From positions 1 through 31,919 of the forward strand of contig JAPSJG010000003.1 of assembly GCA_031178305.1 (NCBI GenBank): a stretch of 31,919 nucleotides of DNA, read 5' to 3'. Positions 6,947 to 14,748 of this stretch are shown here, in pieces. Made by a program: the position numbers and the translations under genes. Positions within the stretch are counted from its first letter, which is position 1; each line of letters begins with the position of its first letter. Under the pieces are notes generated by a model. The model had not been told where the DNA came from. It saw only the letters and a program-made list of their open reading frames with translations, and made no database searches. The stretch is from Sinorhizobium sp. (lineage in GTDB: Bacteria > Pseudomonadota > Alphaproteobacteria > Rhizobiales > Rhizobiaceae).

Positions 6947-7168
6947 TCAGAGGCCGAGGCCTTCGAAGCGCTTCTTGAACTTGGAAACGCGGCCGCCGCG
7001 GTCGACGAGCTGCTGGTTGCCGCCGGTCCAGGCCGGATGCGACTTCGGGTCGATTTCCAGATTCATCGTCGCACCTTCCGAGCCCCAGGTCGAGCGGGTT
7101 TCGTATTCGGTGCCGTCGGTCATGACCACCTTGATCATGTGGTAGTCGGGATGGATGTCTGCCTTCAT
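6947..7168 (-). CDS. rpmE: 50S ribosomal protein L31, zinc-free type
   Basis: 73-residue ribosomal protein of the large subunit, on the intersubunit bridge side. It starts MKADIHPDYH and has the L31 core of TWGSEG, NLEIDPKSHPAWTGGNQQ and RVSKFKKRF. It has no cysteine at all, so it is the C-minus form that does not bind zinc. The start at 7168 follows AGGAAG with good spacing; the open frame upstream does not resemble protein. It is a single gene with its own promoter-like sequence, structured leader and terminator. Confidence 0.95.
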   Translation of the reverse strand: MKADIHPDYHMIKVVMTDGTEYETRSTWGSEGATMNLEIDPKSHPAWTGGNQQLVDRGGRVSKFKKRFEGLGL

Positions 7169-7190
7169 AACAATCTTCCTAGAGTTCCAG

Positions 7191-7226
7191 GGTCCAATTG
7201 TCGCAAGGCATTGCGACTTTGGGACC
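7191..7226 (-). promoter_or_regulatory. Hairpin in the rpmE leader
   Basis: Perfect 7-bp stem GTCGCAA/TTGCGAC with a 4-nt loop, extended by an outer GGTCC/GGACC stem across a small internal loop (36 nt in all). It lies 22 bp upstream of the rpmE start codon, just before the AGGAAG site. Such placement suits ribosomal-protein autoregulation, but no known L31 leader motif was matched. Confidence 0.45.
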
Positions 7227-7286
7227 GAACACGTAAATGAAGCCGCAGACCGCTCTCGGGCCACGGCTTCCCAATTCGATGCCGTG

Positions 7287-7315
7287 CCTATACATGAAGG
7301 TCTGCGGGATAACAA
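7287..7315 (-). promoter_or_regulatory. Putative rpmE promoter
   Basis: On the minus strand TTGTTA, 17 bp spacer, TATAGG, which fits a rhizobial sigma-70 type promoter. It would start transcription near 7280 and give a leader of about 110 nt that includes the hairpin at 7191-7226. Confidence 0.45.
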
Positions 7316-7365
7316 GTGCCGGCGGAAGACTTAAGCCCCTCCGTTACAGGCCATCGTGGGGTTTC

Positions 7366-9168
7366 GTGGCTAGACAAGAGAACCAACCGCCAACGCGCAA
7401 GTCCATCCGTCCGCTAGCAACGATGCTGCCCTATGTAGCCCGGTATCGCGGCTTTGCGATCGGCGCGGCGGTCTCGCTTTCGATCGCCGCTGTGACGACG
7501 CTGACGCTGCCGCTCGCCGTCCGCCGCATGATCGACCATGGTTTCTCCAATTCCGATTCCGCTTTCATCAACACCTACTTCTCCATGCTGATGGTGCTGG
7601 CGATCACTCTCGCACTCGCGAGCGCCGCCCGCTATTATTTCGTCATCTCGCTCGGGGAGCGCATCGTCGCCGACCTTAGGCGCGAGGTATTCGCCCGGGT
7701 AACGGCGCTTTCCGCCGCCTTTTTCGACGTCAACCAATCCGGCGAGATCGTTTCGCGGCTCACCGCCGACACGACGCAGATCAAGTCGGCGGTTGGGGCG
7801 ACGGCGTCGGTTGCGCTGCGCAACCTCATTCTCTGTCTCGGCGCCATTGCCATGATGGTCTATACCAGCCCGAAGCTCTCGAGCCTCGTACTTGCAGCGA
7901 TTCCGCTCATCGTCTTCCCGCTCGTCGGCTTCGGCCGTTCGGTCCGCCGCCGCTCCCGCGAAGCGCAGGATACGCTCGCGGCTGCCTCCGCCTATGCCGG
8001 CGAGGCGATCGCAGCCACCCGCACCTTGCAAGCCTTCAACGGCGAAGACAGCGCCAATCGGCGGTTCGCCGCGGCGGTCGAGAACGCCTATGACGCCGCA
8101 CGCGCGGCAATCAAGGCACGCTCGGCCCTGACCGCCTTCGCGATCACCATGGTCTTCGGCAGTGTCGTCGCCGTGTTGTGGTTCGGCGCGCGAGACGTGC
8201 TCAACGGAACGCTTTCCGCCGGCACGCTCGGCCAGTTCCTGCTCTATTCGGTCTTCGCTGCCGGCAGCCTCGGGGCGCTGTCCGAGGTCTGGGGCGAACT
8301 TTCCCAGGCCGCCGGCGCTGCCGAGCGACTGAGGGAGCTCTTGAGCGAAGTCCCCCAGATCCGTGCGCCGGAAAATCCGGCGCCGATGCCGGTGCCGGCG
8401 AAGGGGGCGATCGCCTTTACGGACGTGCATTTCGCCTATCCGGCACGTCCGGATTACAAGAGCCTCAAAGGCCTGAGCTTCACGGTCGAGCCTGGCAAGA
8501 CAGTGGCGATCGTCGGCCCCTCAGGCGCCGGAAAGAGCACGGTCTTTTCCATGCTCCTGCGCTACTACGATCCGGCGAAGGGGAACGTCCTCGTCGATGG
8601 CACCGACATCCGCACAGTCGACCCGCAGGAACTGCGCGAGCGGATCGCGATCGTACCGCAGGATGTGACGGTTTTCGCCGCTTCGGTGCACGACAACATC
8701 GCCTTCGGCGCGCCGGACGCAAGCCGCGAGGCGGTGCAAGCGGCCGCGATCGCCGCGCAGGCGGATGAATTCATCGCCAGACTCGACCATGGCTACGATA
8801 CGGCAGTCGGGGAGCGCGGCGTGACCCTTTCCGGCGGCCAGCGCCAGCGCATCGCGATTGCGCGCGCCATTCTTCGCAACGCCCCGATCCTGCTCCTCGA
8901 CGAGGCGACCTCGGCTCTCGACGCCGAAAGCGAGAGGCTGGTGCAGAAGGCGCTCGACGGGCTGATGCGCGAGCGCACCACCCTCGTCATCGCCCATCGG
9001 CTCGCTACCGTGCTCAAGGCGGACCGCATCCTCGTCATGGAAAACGGCCGCATCGTAGAGGAAGGCACCCATGCCTCGCTAATCCGCCAGGGCGGGCTTT
9101 ACGCCAAGCTCGCTCGGCTGCAGTTCGACCATGGGGCGGAGGGGCTGTTCGTTGCTTCCGAGGGTTAG
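7366..9168 (+). CDS. ABC transporter half-molecule (ABCB/MsbA-like exporter, fused membrane and ATPase domains)
   Basis: 600-residue inner-membrane exporter that should act as a dimer. The N-terminal ~320 residues hold six hydrophobic helices (from LPYVARYRGFAIGAAVSLSI). The ATPase domain follows, with Walker A GPSGAGKST (~383-391), signature LSGGQRQR (~488-495), Walker B ILLLDEAT (~507-514) and H-loop IAHR. The type is MsbA/lipid-or-drug exporter; no substrate can be read. The start was set at GTG 7366 (VARQENQPPTRK), which gives normal family length. In-frame codons back to 7237 would add 43 residues that look like leader sequence and overlap the rpmE promoter region. Single gene, divergent from rpmE, followed by repeat remnants. 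Confidence 0.87.
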   Translation: MARQENQPPTRKSIRPLATMLPYVARYRGFAIGAAVSLSIAAVTTLTLPLAVRRMIDHGFSNSDSAFINTYFSMLMVLAITLALASAARYYFVISLGERIVADLRREVFARVTALSAAFFDVNQSGEIVSRLTADTTQIKSAVGATASVALRNLILCLGAIAMMVYTSPKLSSLVLAAIPLIVFPLVGFGRSVRRRSREAQDTLAAASAYAGEAIAATRTLQAFNGEDSANRRFAAAVENAYDAARAAIKARSALTAFAITMVFGSVVAVLWFGARDVLNGTLSAGTLGQFLLYSVFAAGSLGALSEVWGELSQAAGAAERLRELLSEVPQIRAPENPAPMPVPAKGAIAFTDVHFAYPARPDYKSLKGLSFTVEPGKTVAIVGPSGAGKSTVFSMLLRYYDPAKGNVLVDGTDIRTVDPQELRERIAIVPQDVTVFAASVHDNIAFGAPDASREAVQAAAIAAQADEFIARLDHGYDTAVGERGVTLSGGQRQRIAIARAILRNAPILLLDEATSALDAESERLVQKALDGLMRERTTLVIAHRLATVLKADRILVMENGRIVEEGTHASLIRQGGLYAKLARLQFDHGAEGLFVASEG

Positions 9169-9171
9169 GGC

Positions 9172-9319
9172 CTACCTGAACCTCCCCTCATCCGGCCCGC
9201 CGGCCACCTTCTCCCTGCAATCGGGACGAAAGAGCCTCACGAAGCGGGGTGAAGGAGACTCGCGGCACCGGTAAAGCCAAGTCCCTCTCCCCCGCGAGCA
9301 CCACCACGCGGAGAGGGCC
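9172..9319. repeat. Decayed intergenic repeat sequence
   Basis: Noncoding stretch with CCCCTCATCCGGCCCGCCGG...CCTTCTCCC and later CCTCTCCCCCGCGAG...ACGCGGAGAGG, motifs that look like scattered rhizobial intergenic repeat remnants. There are no clean end points. It runs into the deleted RIME-like copy. Assignment is by resemblance only. Confidence 0.35.
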
Positions 9320-9383
9320 ACTGCATGTCTCCTTAGATCGACCTCGACCTTTGCGCGATCTGGTAAGACGCGCGGCGCTGTAG
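9320..9383 (-). repeat. RIME1-like element, copy 4 (internally deleted, inverted)
   Basis: It keeps the outer half of the second palindrome (ACTGCATGTCTCCTTAGATC) and most of the first palindrome (TTTGCGCGATCTGGTAAGACG to GCGCTGTAG). About 38 bp across the middle is missing compared with copy 3. The join reads CTCGACCTTTGCG, and the intact copy has CGA at both deletion ends. It ends 10 bp after the stop codon of the MotB-like gene. Confidence 0.75.
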
Positions 9384-9392
9384 GATGCGCGC

Positions 9393-10424
9393 CTATTTCT
9401 CCGTGAGCTTGAGTTCGATGCGGCGGTTCTGCGCCCGTGCCTCCAGGCTCTCCCCTTCGGCGATCGGCTGATACTCGCCGAAACCCGCCGCCACCAGGCG
9501 ATCGGCCGGAACGCCCCTGGATATCAGGAATTTGACGACCGAGGTGGCACGGGCCGACGAGAGCTCCCAATTGTCCCGGAAGCGCCCGGTTCCCGACAGC
9601 GGCACATTGTCCGTATGCCCATCGACGCGAAGGACCCAGTTGATCTCCGCGGGAATTTCCTTGGCAAGATCGAGCAGCGCCGCCGCGAGCTTGCTCATCT
9701 CCGCCTGGCCTTCGACATTGAGATCGCTGCTGCCGGAAGGAAAAAGCACCTCCGACTGGAAAACGAAACGGTCGCCGACGATGCGGATGTTTTCGCGGTC
9801 GGACAGAATCTCTCTCAAGCGCCCGAAGAAATCCGAGCGATAGCGGTTGAGTTCCTGGACGCGCTGAGCGAGCGCGACGTTCAGCCGACGGCCGAGATCG
9901 GCGATCTTGGCCTGCGAAGCCTGATCCTTCGCCTCCGATGCCTGAAGCGCGCCTTCAATGGCGGCGATCTGGCTGCGCAGTGCCGCTATCTGCTGGTTCA
10001 GGAGTTCAATTTGGCTCATCGCGCGGGCGCTGATCTGCCGCTCATTCTCGAGCTCCGATCCCAGCCGGCCGAGCTTCTCATTGGAGGCTTCGACGCTGCC
10101 GGCACCCTTGTCCAGCAAAGACTGCAGGCGAGAGCGTTCGCCTTCGGACTGCGCGAGCGACGCCTGGAGATTGGCAAGCGAATCCTCCAGATCCTGCTTG
10201 CCGCTCTTTTCGAGTGCGAGCAGTTGCGTCAGTTCGTTGATCTGGCTATTCAGCCGGTTCAATACCTCGTCCTTGCCGCTGATCTCCCTGCCGAGCAGGA
10301 ACTGCGCCAGGACGAAGACGCTGAGCAGGAACATGATCGCCATGAGCAAGGTCGAAAGCGCATCGACGAAGCCCGGCCAATAATTGATCGCCCGCGCATT
10401 GCGGCCCCTTCGGGCAAGTGCCAT
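9393..10424 (-). CDS. MotB/OmpA-like peptidoglycan-binding protein with coiled coil
   Basis: 343-residue inner-membrane protein that should form the peptidoglycan-anchored partner of a proton channel. One N-terminal helix (residues ~15-43, WPGFVDALSTLLMAIMFLLS) carries Asp21, in the place of the MotB/ExbD proton-binding aspartate. Residues ~50-180 form a long heptad-rich coiled coil with many Q, L and E. The C-terminal OmpA domain (~210-343) contains RVDGHTDNVPLSG and LSSARATSVVKFL and ends NRRIELKLTEK. It lies 3 bp after the MotA-like gene, so the two are one operon. No flagellar genes are nearby, so this is probably not the flagellar stator. What force it transmits is unknown. Confidence 0.85.
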   Translation of the reverse strand: MALARRGRNARAINYWPGFVDALSTLLMAIMFLLSVFVLAQFLLGREISGKDEVLNRLNSQINELTQLLALEKSGKQDLEDSLANLQASLAQSEGERSRLQSLLDKGAGSVEASNEKLGRLGSELENERQISARAMSQIELLNQQIAALRSQIAAIEGALQASEAKDQASQAKIADLGRRLNVALAQRVQELNRYRSDFFGRLREILSDRENIRIVGDRFVFQSEVLFPSGSSDLNVEGQAEMSKLAAALLDLAKEIPAEINWVLRVDGHTDNVPLSGTGRFRDNWELSSARATSVVKFLISRGVPADRLVAAGFGEYQPIAEGESLEARAQNRRIELKLTEK

Positions 10425-10427
10425 GGG

Positions 10428-11528
10428 TCAATCACCCCTATCGTCGGAGTGGAGTTGGGGCTGCGAAAGCGCCTTCTCGCTGTTCACCGCGATCCGGTCC
10501 GCCTGCCCGATGCGCGCGCTCAGCCTGTCCAGCGTCTTGCGCATCGACTTTGCCTCCTCCTGCTGCGCCTCGATCCAGTCGCGCAGCATCTGCTGCTCGC
10601 CGCGCATGTTCTTGACGAGGCCTTGGATGCCCTCCGCAAGGCTCGCCATCGCCGCGGTCGTTCGCTGGTTCACGCCGCCGTCATGAGCTATGCGGGCAAT
10701 CTGGTCCGTCAGGCGCCGCAACTCCTCGGCCGGTGCATTGTCCACCACATCCAGCGATGGAGAAACGCCCGAGCCGACATCGGTGACCGACGACAGCCAG
10801 TTTTCCAATTCCGTGTAGAAACGGTTCTGCGCACGGCCCGCCTGCAGGTCGAGGAAACCAAGGATCAGCGAACCGGAAAGGCCGAACAGCGAGGCCGAAA
10901 AGGCGGTCCCCATGCCGGTCAGCGGCGCCGAAAGGCCGCTCTTCAAGGATCCCAGAAGATCCTCCGTGCTGCCGCTGCCTGCGTCCAGCGACTGAATGAC
11001 GGTGTTGATCGAGCCGATGGTGCCGAGCAGGCCCCAGAAGGTGCCGAGCAGTCCCAGGAAGACAAGTAGACCGGTGAGGTAGCGGGTGGTGTCGCGCGAC
11101 TCATCGAGGCGCGTGGCGATGGAGTCGAGGATCGACCGAAGCGCAGTCGTCGAGATGCCTGTGCCGTGACGCTCGCCGATCAGCGACCGCATCGGCGCAA
11201 GCAGAACCGGGTCCCGCCCCACCTTGGCCGCGCTGCCGGCGGCGCGGAACGAATTGAACCAGCGCACCTCCGGCCTGAGGCCAAGGACGTGGTTGAACGC
11301 CAGAAGGATGCCGATCAGCAGGACGCCGAGGATCAGCCCGTTGAGCCCCGGATTGCCCAAGAATGCATCGCGCGTCTGGCGGAAGAGGATGGCGGTGACG
11401 AACCCGACGATGATCAGGAAGATGGACATCGTCCAGAAATAGGGCATGGGGCTCGAGAGCTTGTGAGGATTGAAATTCTCCTCCGCGCCTTGCCCGTCAC
11501 TCCAGCCAGACAGGTTCAATTTCGTCAT
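10428..11528 (-). CDS. MotA/TolQ/ExbB-family proton-channel-like membrane protein
   Basis: 366-residue inner-membrane protein. Four hydrophobic helices: ~31-49 (FWTMSIFLIIVGFVTAILF), ~61-79, ~150-175 and ~207-229. The third contains GLLGTFWGLLGTIGSI, the hallmark of this group. The C-terminal ~130 residues are hydrophilic and helical, rich in Q and R, probably cytoplasmic. It pairs with the MotB-like gene that follows after 3 bp. The start was set at ATG 11528 (MTKLNLSGW) because upstream in-frame codons to 11642 do not look like the family; ATG 11603 is an alternative. The ribosome site is weak for all choices. It could power an envelope machine like TolQR/ExbBD, or form a stator. Confidence 0.83.
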   Translation of the reverse strand: MTKLNLSGWSDGQGAEENFNPHKLSSPMPYFWTMSIFLIIVGFVTAILFRQTRDAFLGNPGLNGLILGVLLIGILLAFNHVLGLRPEVRWFNSFRAAGSAAKVGRDPVLLAPMRSLIGERHGTGISTTALRSILDSIATRLDESRDTTRYLTGLLVFLGLLGTFWGLLGTIGSINTVIQSLDAGSGSTEDLLGSLKSGLSAPLTGMGTAFSASLFGLSGSLILGFLDLQAGRAQNRFYTELENWLSSVTDVGSGVSPSLDVVDNAPAEELRRLTDQIARIAHDGGVNQRTTAAMASLAEGIQGLVKNMRGEQQMLRDWIEAQQEEAKSMRKTLDRLSARIGQADRIAVNSEKALSQPQLHSDDRGD

Positions 11529-11701
11529 AAGCTTGCCAGTCTCCCGGTTTGCGGGCACGCCGCGCCCTTTGGGCAAGGCGAGCGCCGCAAGACTCTGAAT
11601 CATCGGACCGTTCTCGACCCGCAGAAGCAATGCCACGCGCAAGGCCGAAGGCCATTCGCGCAGGCCCGGAGCCTAGTGGAACTTTGTGCCAAATTGAAGG
11701 G

Positions 11702-11735
11702 AAAACAAGCGCCCGACGAACATAACTGCGGGCGC
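11702..11735 (-). terminator. Intrinsic terminator after the inositol monophosphatase gene
   Basis: On the minus strand GCGCCCG pairs with CGGGCGC (7 bp) across a 13-nt loop, followed by TTGTTTTC. It lies 67 bp after the suhB-like stop and separates that gene from the MotA-like gene. Confidence 0.6.
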
Positions 11736-11801
11736 GGGCAAGCGGCAGCAATTGGATCGCTTGCAAAGCGCACGCCTGTCCGGGTGCTTTGCACTGTCCG
11801 G

Positions 11802-12602
11802 TTACTTGTTGGGAACCGGGCGGCGAATGACCTCCTGCAGCGCTTTTGTAAGGTACTCATTGCCGCAGATAATCGAGCCCTCCTCCAACGGCTTGTTGGC
11901 ACCGTTGGCATCGGTCACCCAACCGCCGGCCTCGCGGATGAGCAGCACGCCGGCGGCGATGTCCCAGGCAGCGAGGTCGCGCTCCCAATAGCCATCGAAG
12001 CGGCCGGCGGCCACATAGGCAAGGTCGAGGGAGGCGGAGCCGAAGCGGCGGACGCCTGCGACTTCGCCCATGACGTGACGCAACTCGATCAGGTATTTGC
12101 CGTGATGGCCGCGGCCGAGATGCGGCGTGCCTGTGGCGATCACCGCGTCGGACAGGTTGCGGCGGGCGCCAACCCGCAGCCGCCGATCGTTGAGGAAGGC
12201 GCCGCCGCCGCGCTCGGCGGTATAGAGCTCGTCCGTCGCCGGGTTGAAGACGACGCCGCCGACCACCTCGCCCTGACGCTCCAGCGCGATCGAGACGGCA
12301 AAATGCGGTATGCCGTGCAGGAAGTTGGTCGTGCCGTCGAGCGGATCGACGATCCAGCGGTGGGCACCGTCGGTGCCCTTGATCTCCTCGCCCTCTTCGC
12401 CGAGGAAGCCATAGGTCGGACGCGCCTTCATCAGTTCCTCGTGAATGATGCGTTCTGCCTTGCGATCCGCCTGGGAAACGTAATCGCCGGGGCCCTTCAG
12501 CGAGACCTGCAGGTTCTGTACTTCGCCGAAATCGCGCGCCAGCGACTTGCCGGCCTTGAAGGCGGCCTGGACCATGACATTGAGAAGGGCAGAACGGGCC
12601 AT
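11802..12602 (-). CDS. suhB: Inositol monophosphatase family protein (SuhB-like)
   Basis: 266-residue cytosolic Mg-dependent phosphatase, predicted to hydrolyse inositol-1-phosphate or related sugar phosphates; SuhB homologues can also affect transcription antitermination. The metal-site motifs are all present: GFLGEEGEE (Glu69/70), WIVDPLDGTTNF (Asp86, Asp89), and WERDLAAWDIAAG near residue 210. Length is normal. The ATG at 12602 follows GAGGAT with suitable spacing and gives the family N-terminus MARSALLNVMVQAA; sequence upstream is not protein-like. It stands alone, with a terminator behind it. The exact substrate cannot be read from sequence. Confidence 0.9.
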   Translation of the reverse strand: MARSALLNVMVQAAFKAGKSLARDFGEVQNLQVSLKGPGDYVSQADRKAERIIHEELMKARPTYGFLGEEGEEIKGTDGAHRWIVDPLDGTTNFLHGIPHFAVSIALERQGEVVGGVVFNPATDELYTAERGGGAFLNDRRLRVGARRNLSDAVIATGTPHLGRGHHGKYLIELRHVMGEVAGVRRFGSASLDLAYVAAGRFDGYWERDLAAWDIAAGVLLIREAGGWVTDANGANKPLEEGSIICGNEYLTKALQEVIRRPVPNK

Positions 12603-12696
12603 GGGGCGATCCTCTGAAAACGAAGGCCGGTCGAAACTCGCAACCGGACATTGAACCTCATTGACGGCCCGCGGCGAGGCTCGCGAACCCGTCGTC

Positions 12697-12720
12697 AAAA
12701 AACCGAGTGAGAAGACACTC
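12697..12720 (-). terminator. Possible weak terminator after the Sel1-repeat gene
   Basis: On the minus strand GAGTG-TCTTCT-CACTC is a 5-bp stem, then GGTTTTTT. It lies 120 bp after the Sel1 gene stop and 95 bp before the suhB start. The stem is short. Confidence 0.4.
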
Positions 12721-12839
12721 CGTCCGCGGGAATGCATTTATGGAGGAGCCGCGGACAAAACCGCGGCTTCAAGACCATAAAAACCCCCGGAGTTCAAGTG
12801 AAATAGATCGCGGCGTCGAAATGGCGGCGTCCTGCGCCC

Positions 12840-13982
12840 TCAGGACGAGCGGAACTTGTTCGCCGACGCAAGCGCCGACTTCTGCTGCTCCTCGTTGAGA
12901 CCGAGATAAAAGTCTTCGAGCGCGTCGTCCTTGAGGCCGGCCCGGCGCGAAAGCACGTACCATTTCGCCGCCTCCACCGGATTGGGTCGCGTGCCGATAG
13001 CATTGACATAGAGATGCGCAAGGCGGTTCTGGGCAACGACATTACCGGCCTCGGCCGCCCGCTTCATCCAGGCAAAGCCCTCGTCGAGATTGCGGTCGCC
13101 GGCAATGCCCTCGATCAGCCAGATGGCCATGTCGAGCTGCGCCGTATCGTAGCCCGCCCGCGCGGCTCTCATCAGCCATTCGCGTGCACGCGCACGCTTG
13201 CTGTCGTCGATTCCGTCGACGTTGAGATAGATTTGTGAGAGCGCATATTGCGCGTCGGCGATGCCCTGCTCGGCGGCTTTCTCGTAATACGGCATTGCCG
13301 CCTTCAGCCCCCTCGGACCGGGCATGTCGGCGACAAGCGTCTGCCCGTAATTGAACTGGGCCGAGGCATTGCCGAGATCGGCCGCCTTCTTCATCAGCTC
13401 TTCCGATTTCTTGCGATCGCGATCGACATAGCGTCCTTCCATGAGCATCAGCGCATATTTGAACATCGCCGCAGGATCGCCGTTTTGGGCGGCCTGGCCA
13501 TACCAGAAGGCCGCCTCCTTGCGGTTGCGCGCAACGCCCAGCCCCTGCTCCAGGATAGAGGCGACGAGAGTCTGTGCGGCCGGATCGCCGAGCTGGGCGC
13601 GCGGCAGCGCGAGGTCCATCGCGGTCAGGTAGTGGCCCCGCTGGAAGGCGCCATAGGCCTCGTCGACCTTGCCGGTGAAGGGCTTTTCTTCCGGAAGCGC
13701 CGGCAACTCGGCGCCCATGCGGTCGATGACATTGACGCCCTTCGACGGTGTGCTGCCGTCGCCCGCCCTCGGCTTTTCTGCCTCACCGGATCCAGGCGCC
13801 TCCGCCCCCTCGGGCAGCGCGGCGCCATTGAACGGCGTGATCCGTCCGCGCTTCGGCGCGCCTGCCTCATCGGTGCTCGCCTGGGCCTTCGGCTCTTCGG
13901 CGCGAGCCGAAAAGACGGCCAGGACGACCGCCAGGACAAGGGCAGCAGCCCGGCTGGATTTAAGGAGGAAACGGCTCGGCAT
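12840..13982 (-). CDS. Exported Sel1-repeat protein
   Basis: 380-residue protein with an N-terminal signal peptide (MPSRFLLKSSRAAALVLAVVLAVFSARA, cleavage after ARA). A low-complexity linker of about 85 residues, rich in A, P, E and G, follows. Residues ~115-340 carry about six Sel1 (TPR-like) repeats, recognisable by AAxWYxxAAxxGxxxAQ patterns such as EAAFWYGQAAQNGDPAAMFKY and MPYYEKAAEQGIADAQYALS. It is probably a periplasmic scaffold. The ATG at 13982 was chosen because the signal peptide starts there; GTG 13988 would add two residues. It begins 9 bp after the thiamine-phosphate-synthase-like gene ends, so the two are one operon. It is longer than ExoR and not that gene. Function unknown. 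Confidence 0.82.
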   Translation of the reverse strand: MPSRFLLKSSRAAALVLAVVLAVFSARAEEPKAQASTDEAGAPKRGRITPFNGAALPEGAEAPGSGEAEKPRAGDGSTPSKGVNVIDRMGAELPALPEEKPFTGKVDEAYGAFQRGHYLTAMDLALPRAQLGDPAAQTLVASILEQGLGVARNRKEAAFWYGQAAQNGDPAAMFKYALMLMEGRYVDRDRKKSEELMKKAADLGNASAQFNYGQTLVADMPGPRGLKAAMPYYEKAAEQGIADAQYALSQIYLNVDGIDDSKRARAREWLMRAARAGYDTAQLDMAIWLIEGIAGDRNLDEGFAWMKRAAEAGNVVAQNRLAHLYVNAIGTRPNPVEAAKWYVLSRRAGLKDDALEDFYLGLNEEQQKSALASANKFRSS

Positions 13983-13991
13983 CCGCACGTC

Positions 13992-14645
13992 TTAATCTTC
14001 AAACCGTGGCGCTTTTTCGTCAAGCAAGGCATTGACGGTCGCAACCACCGATGGCGCCTGCGCCGGATCGGCAAAGACCGCCATACGCAGCGCGACGAAC
14101 TCGGCCCCGGTCTCTGCCGCGTCAAGCGCCGACTGTGGATCGGTGCCGCCCATGACGATGCAGGGAATTTCGATCATCGAGGCCCACCACTCGGCCAGCG
14201 CCAGGTTCTTCGCATGCGCTTCCGGCTTGATGTCGCCGTCGGTGCGGCCGAAGAAGATGTAGTCCGGCCTAAGTTCGCCGATCTCGAGCGCCCGGTGGCG
14301 GTCGGTTGCGTTGCCGCCGCCGACGATCATCTTCGGCGCGTGCCTCTCGATCGCCTCGGCGAGCGCGTCCGGGCCGCCGGGAACGTGCAGCCCGTCCGCC
14401 TTGGCGCGGCCGGCAACGCGCGTATCGCCCTCGATCAGCGCTGCAGCCCCCGCCTCCTGGATCACCGGCACCAGCACCTCCGCGTGTTTTTGAAAATCCG
14501 CGTCCTTGAGGTCGTATTGCGGCAGGATGACGGAGGCAACATCGCCACCTTTCAACGCATCCCCGAGCACCTTCGCGCGTTCTGCGATATCCGGCATGTC
14601 GGGTGCGACCAGCACGAGTCGGCAGCGATTTTCAGTGTTGCTCAT
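13992..14645 (-). CDS. Thiamine-phosphate-synthase-like (ThiE/TenI superfamily) protein, probably not a true ThiE
   Basis: 217-residue cytosolic TIM-barrel protein. True ThiE joins the pyrimidine and thiazole halves of thiamine. The later half keeps the fold's strands: ADGLHVPGG (ThiE DGVHLGQ), DYIFFGRTDGDIKPEAH (DYxGxGPxxxTxTK) and IPCIVMGGTDPQSALDA (PxxAIGGI). The Q-x-R-x-K pyrophosphate-binding strand is missing: the segment reads VASVILPQYDL. The GPxxxTxTK phosphate loop is also changed. I infer a divergent paralogue with another or no catalytic role. It is first in an operon with the Sel1-repeat gene and divergent from the TauE-like gene. Automatic annotation would likely call it thiE. 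Confidence 0.78.
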   Translation of the reverse strand: MSNTENRCRLVLVAPDMPDIAERAKVLGDALKGGDVASVILPQYDLKDADFQKHAEVLVPVIQEAGAAALIEGDTRVAGRAKADGLHVPGGPDALAEAIERHAPKMIVGGGNATDRHRALEIGELRPDYIFFGRTDGDIKPEAHAKNLALAEWWASMIEIPCIVMGGTDPQSALDAAETGAEFVALRMAVFADPAQAPSVVATVNALLDEKAPRFED

Positions 14646-14748
14646 GTCATCCGTTCCTGGCGACGGCCGCTCTGCAAGTGGAAGGCCGCACTCGATTTCG
14701 TTCGGGAAAACCGATAGACGGAGATGACCGAAGGATCAACCGCCGCCC

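Noticed and set aside
9615..11069. 484-codon plus-strand frame opposite the MotA/MotB-like genes
   Set aside because: Antisense shadow typical of high-GC DNA; no family resemblance, and both minus-strand genes have clear domains.
9393..11528. Possible Zorya-type defence module (ZorA/ZorB are MotA/MotB-like)
   Set aside because: No zorC, zorD or zorE gene is adjacent; the neighbours are an inositol monophosphatase and an ABC exporter, so the defence reading has no support.
11166..12617. 483-codon plus-strand frame opposite the inositol monophosphatase and MotA-like genes
   Set aside because: Runs through two real genes and the spacer between them; composition is shadow-like.
13248..14717. 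489-codon plus-strand frame opposite the Sel1 and ThiE-like genes
   Set aside because: Antisense shadow; spans two genes on the other strand.
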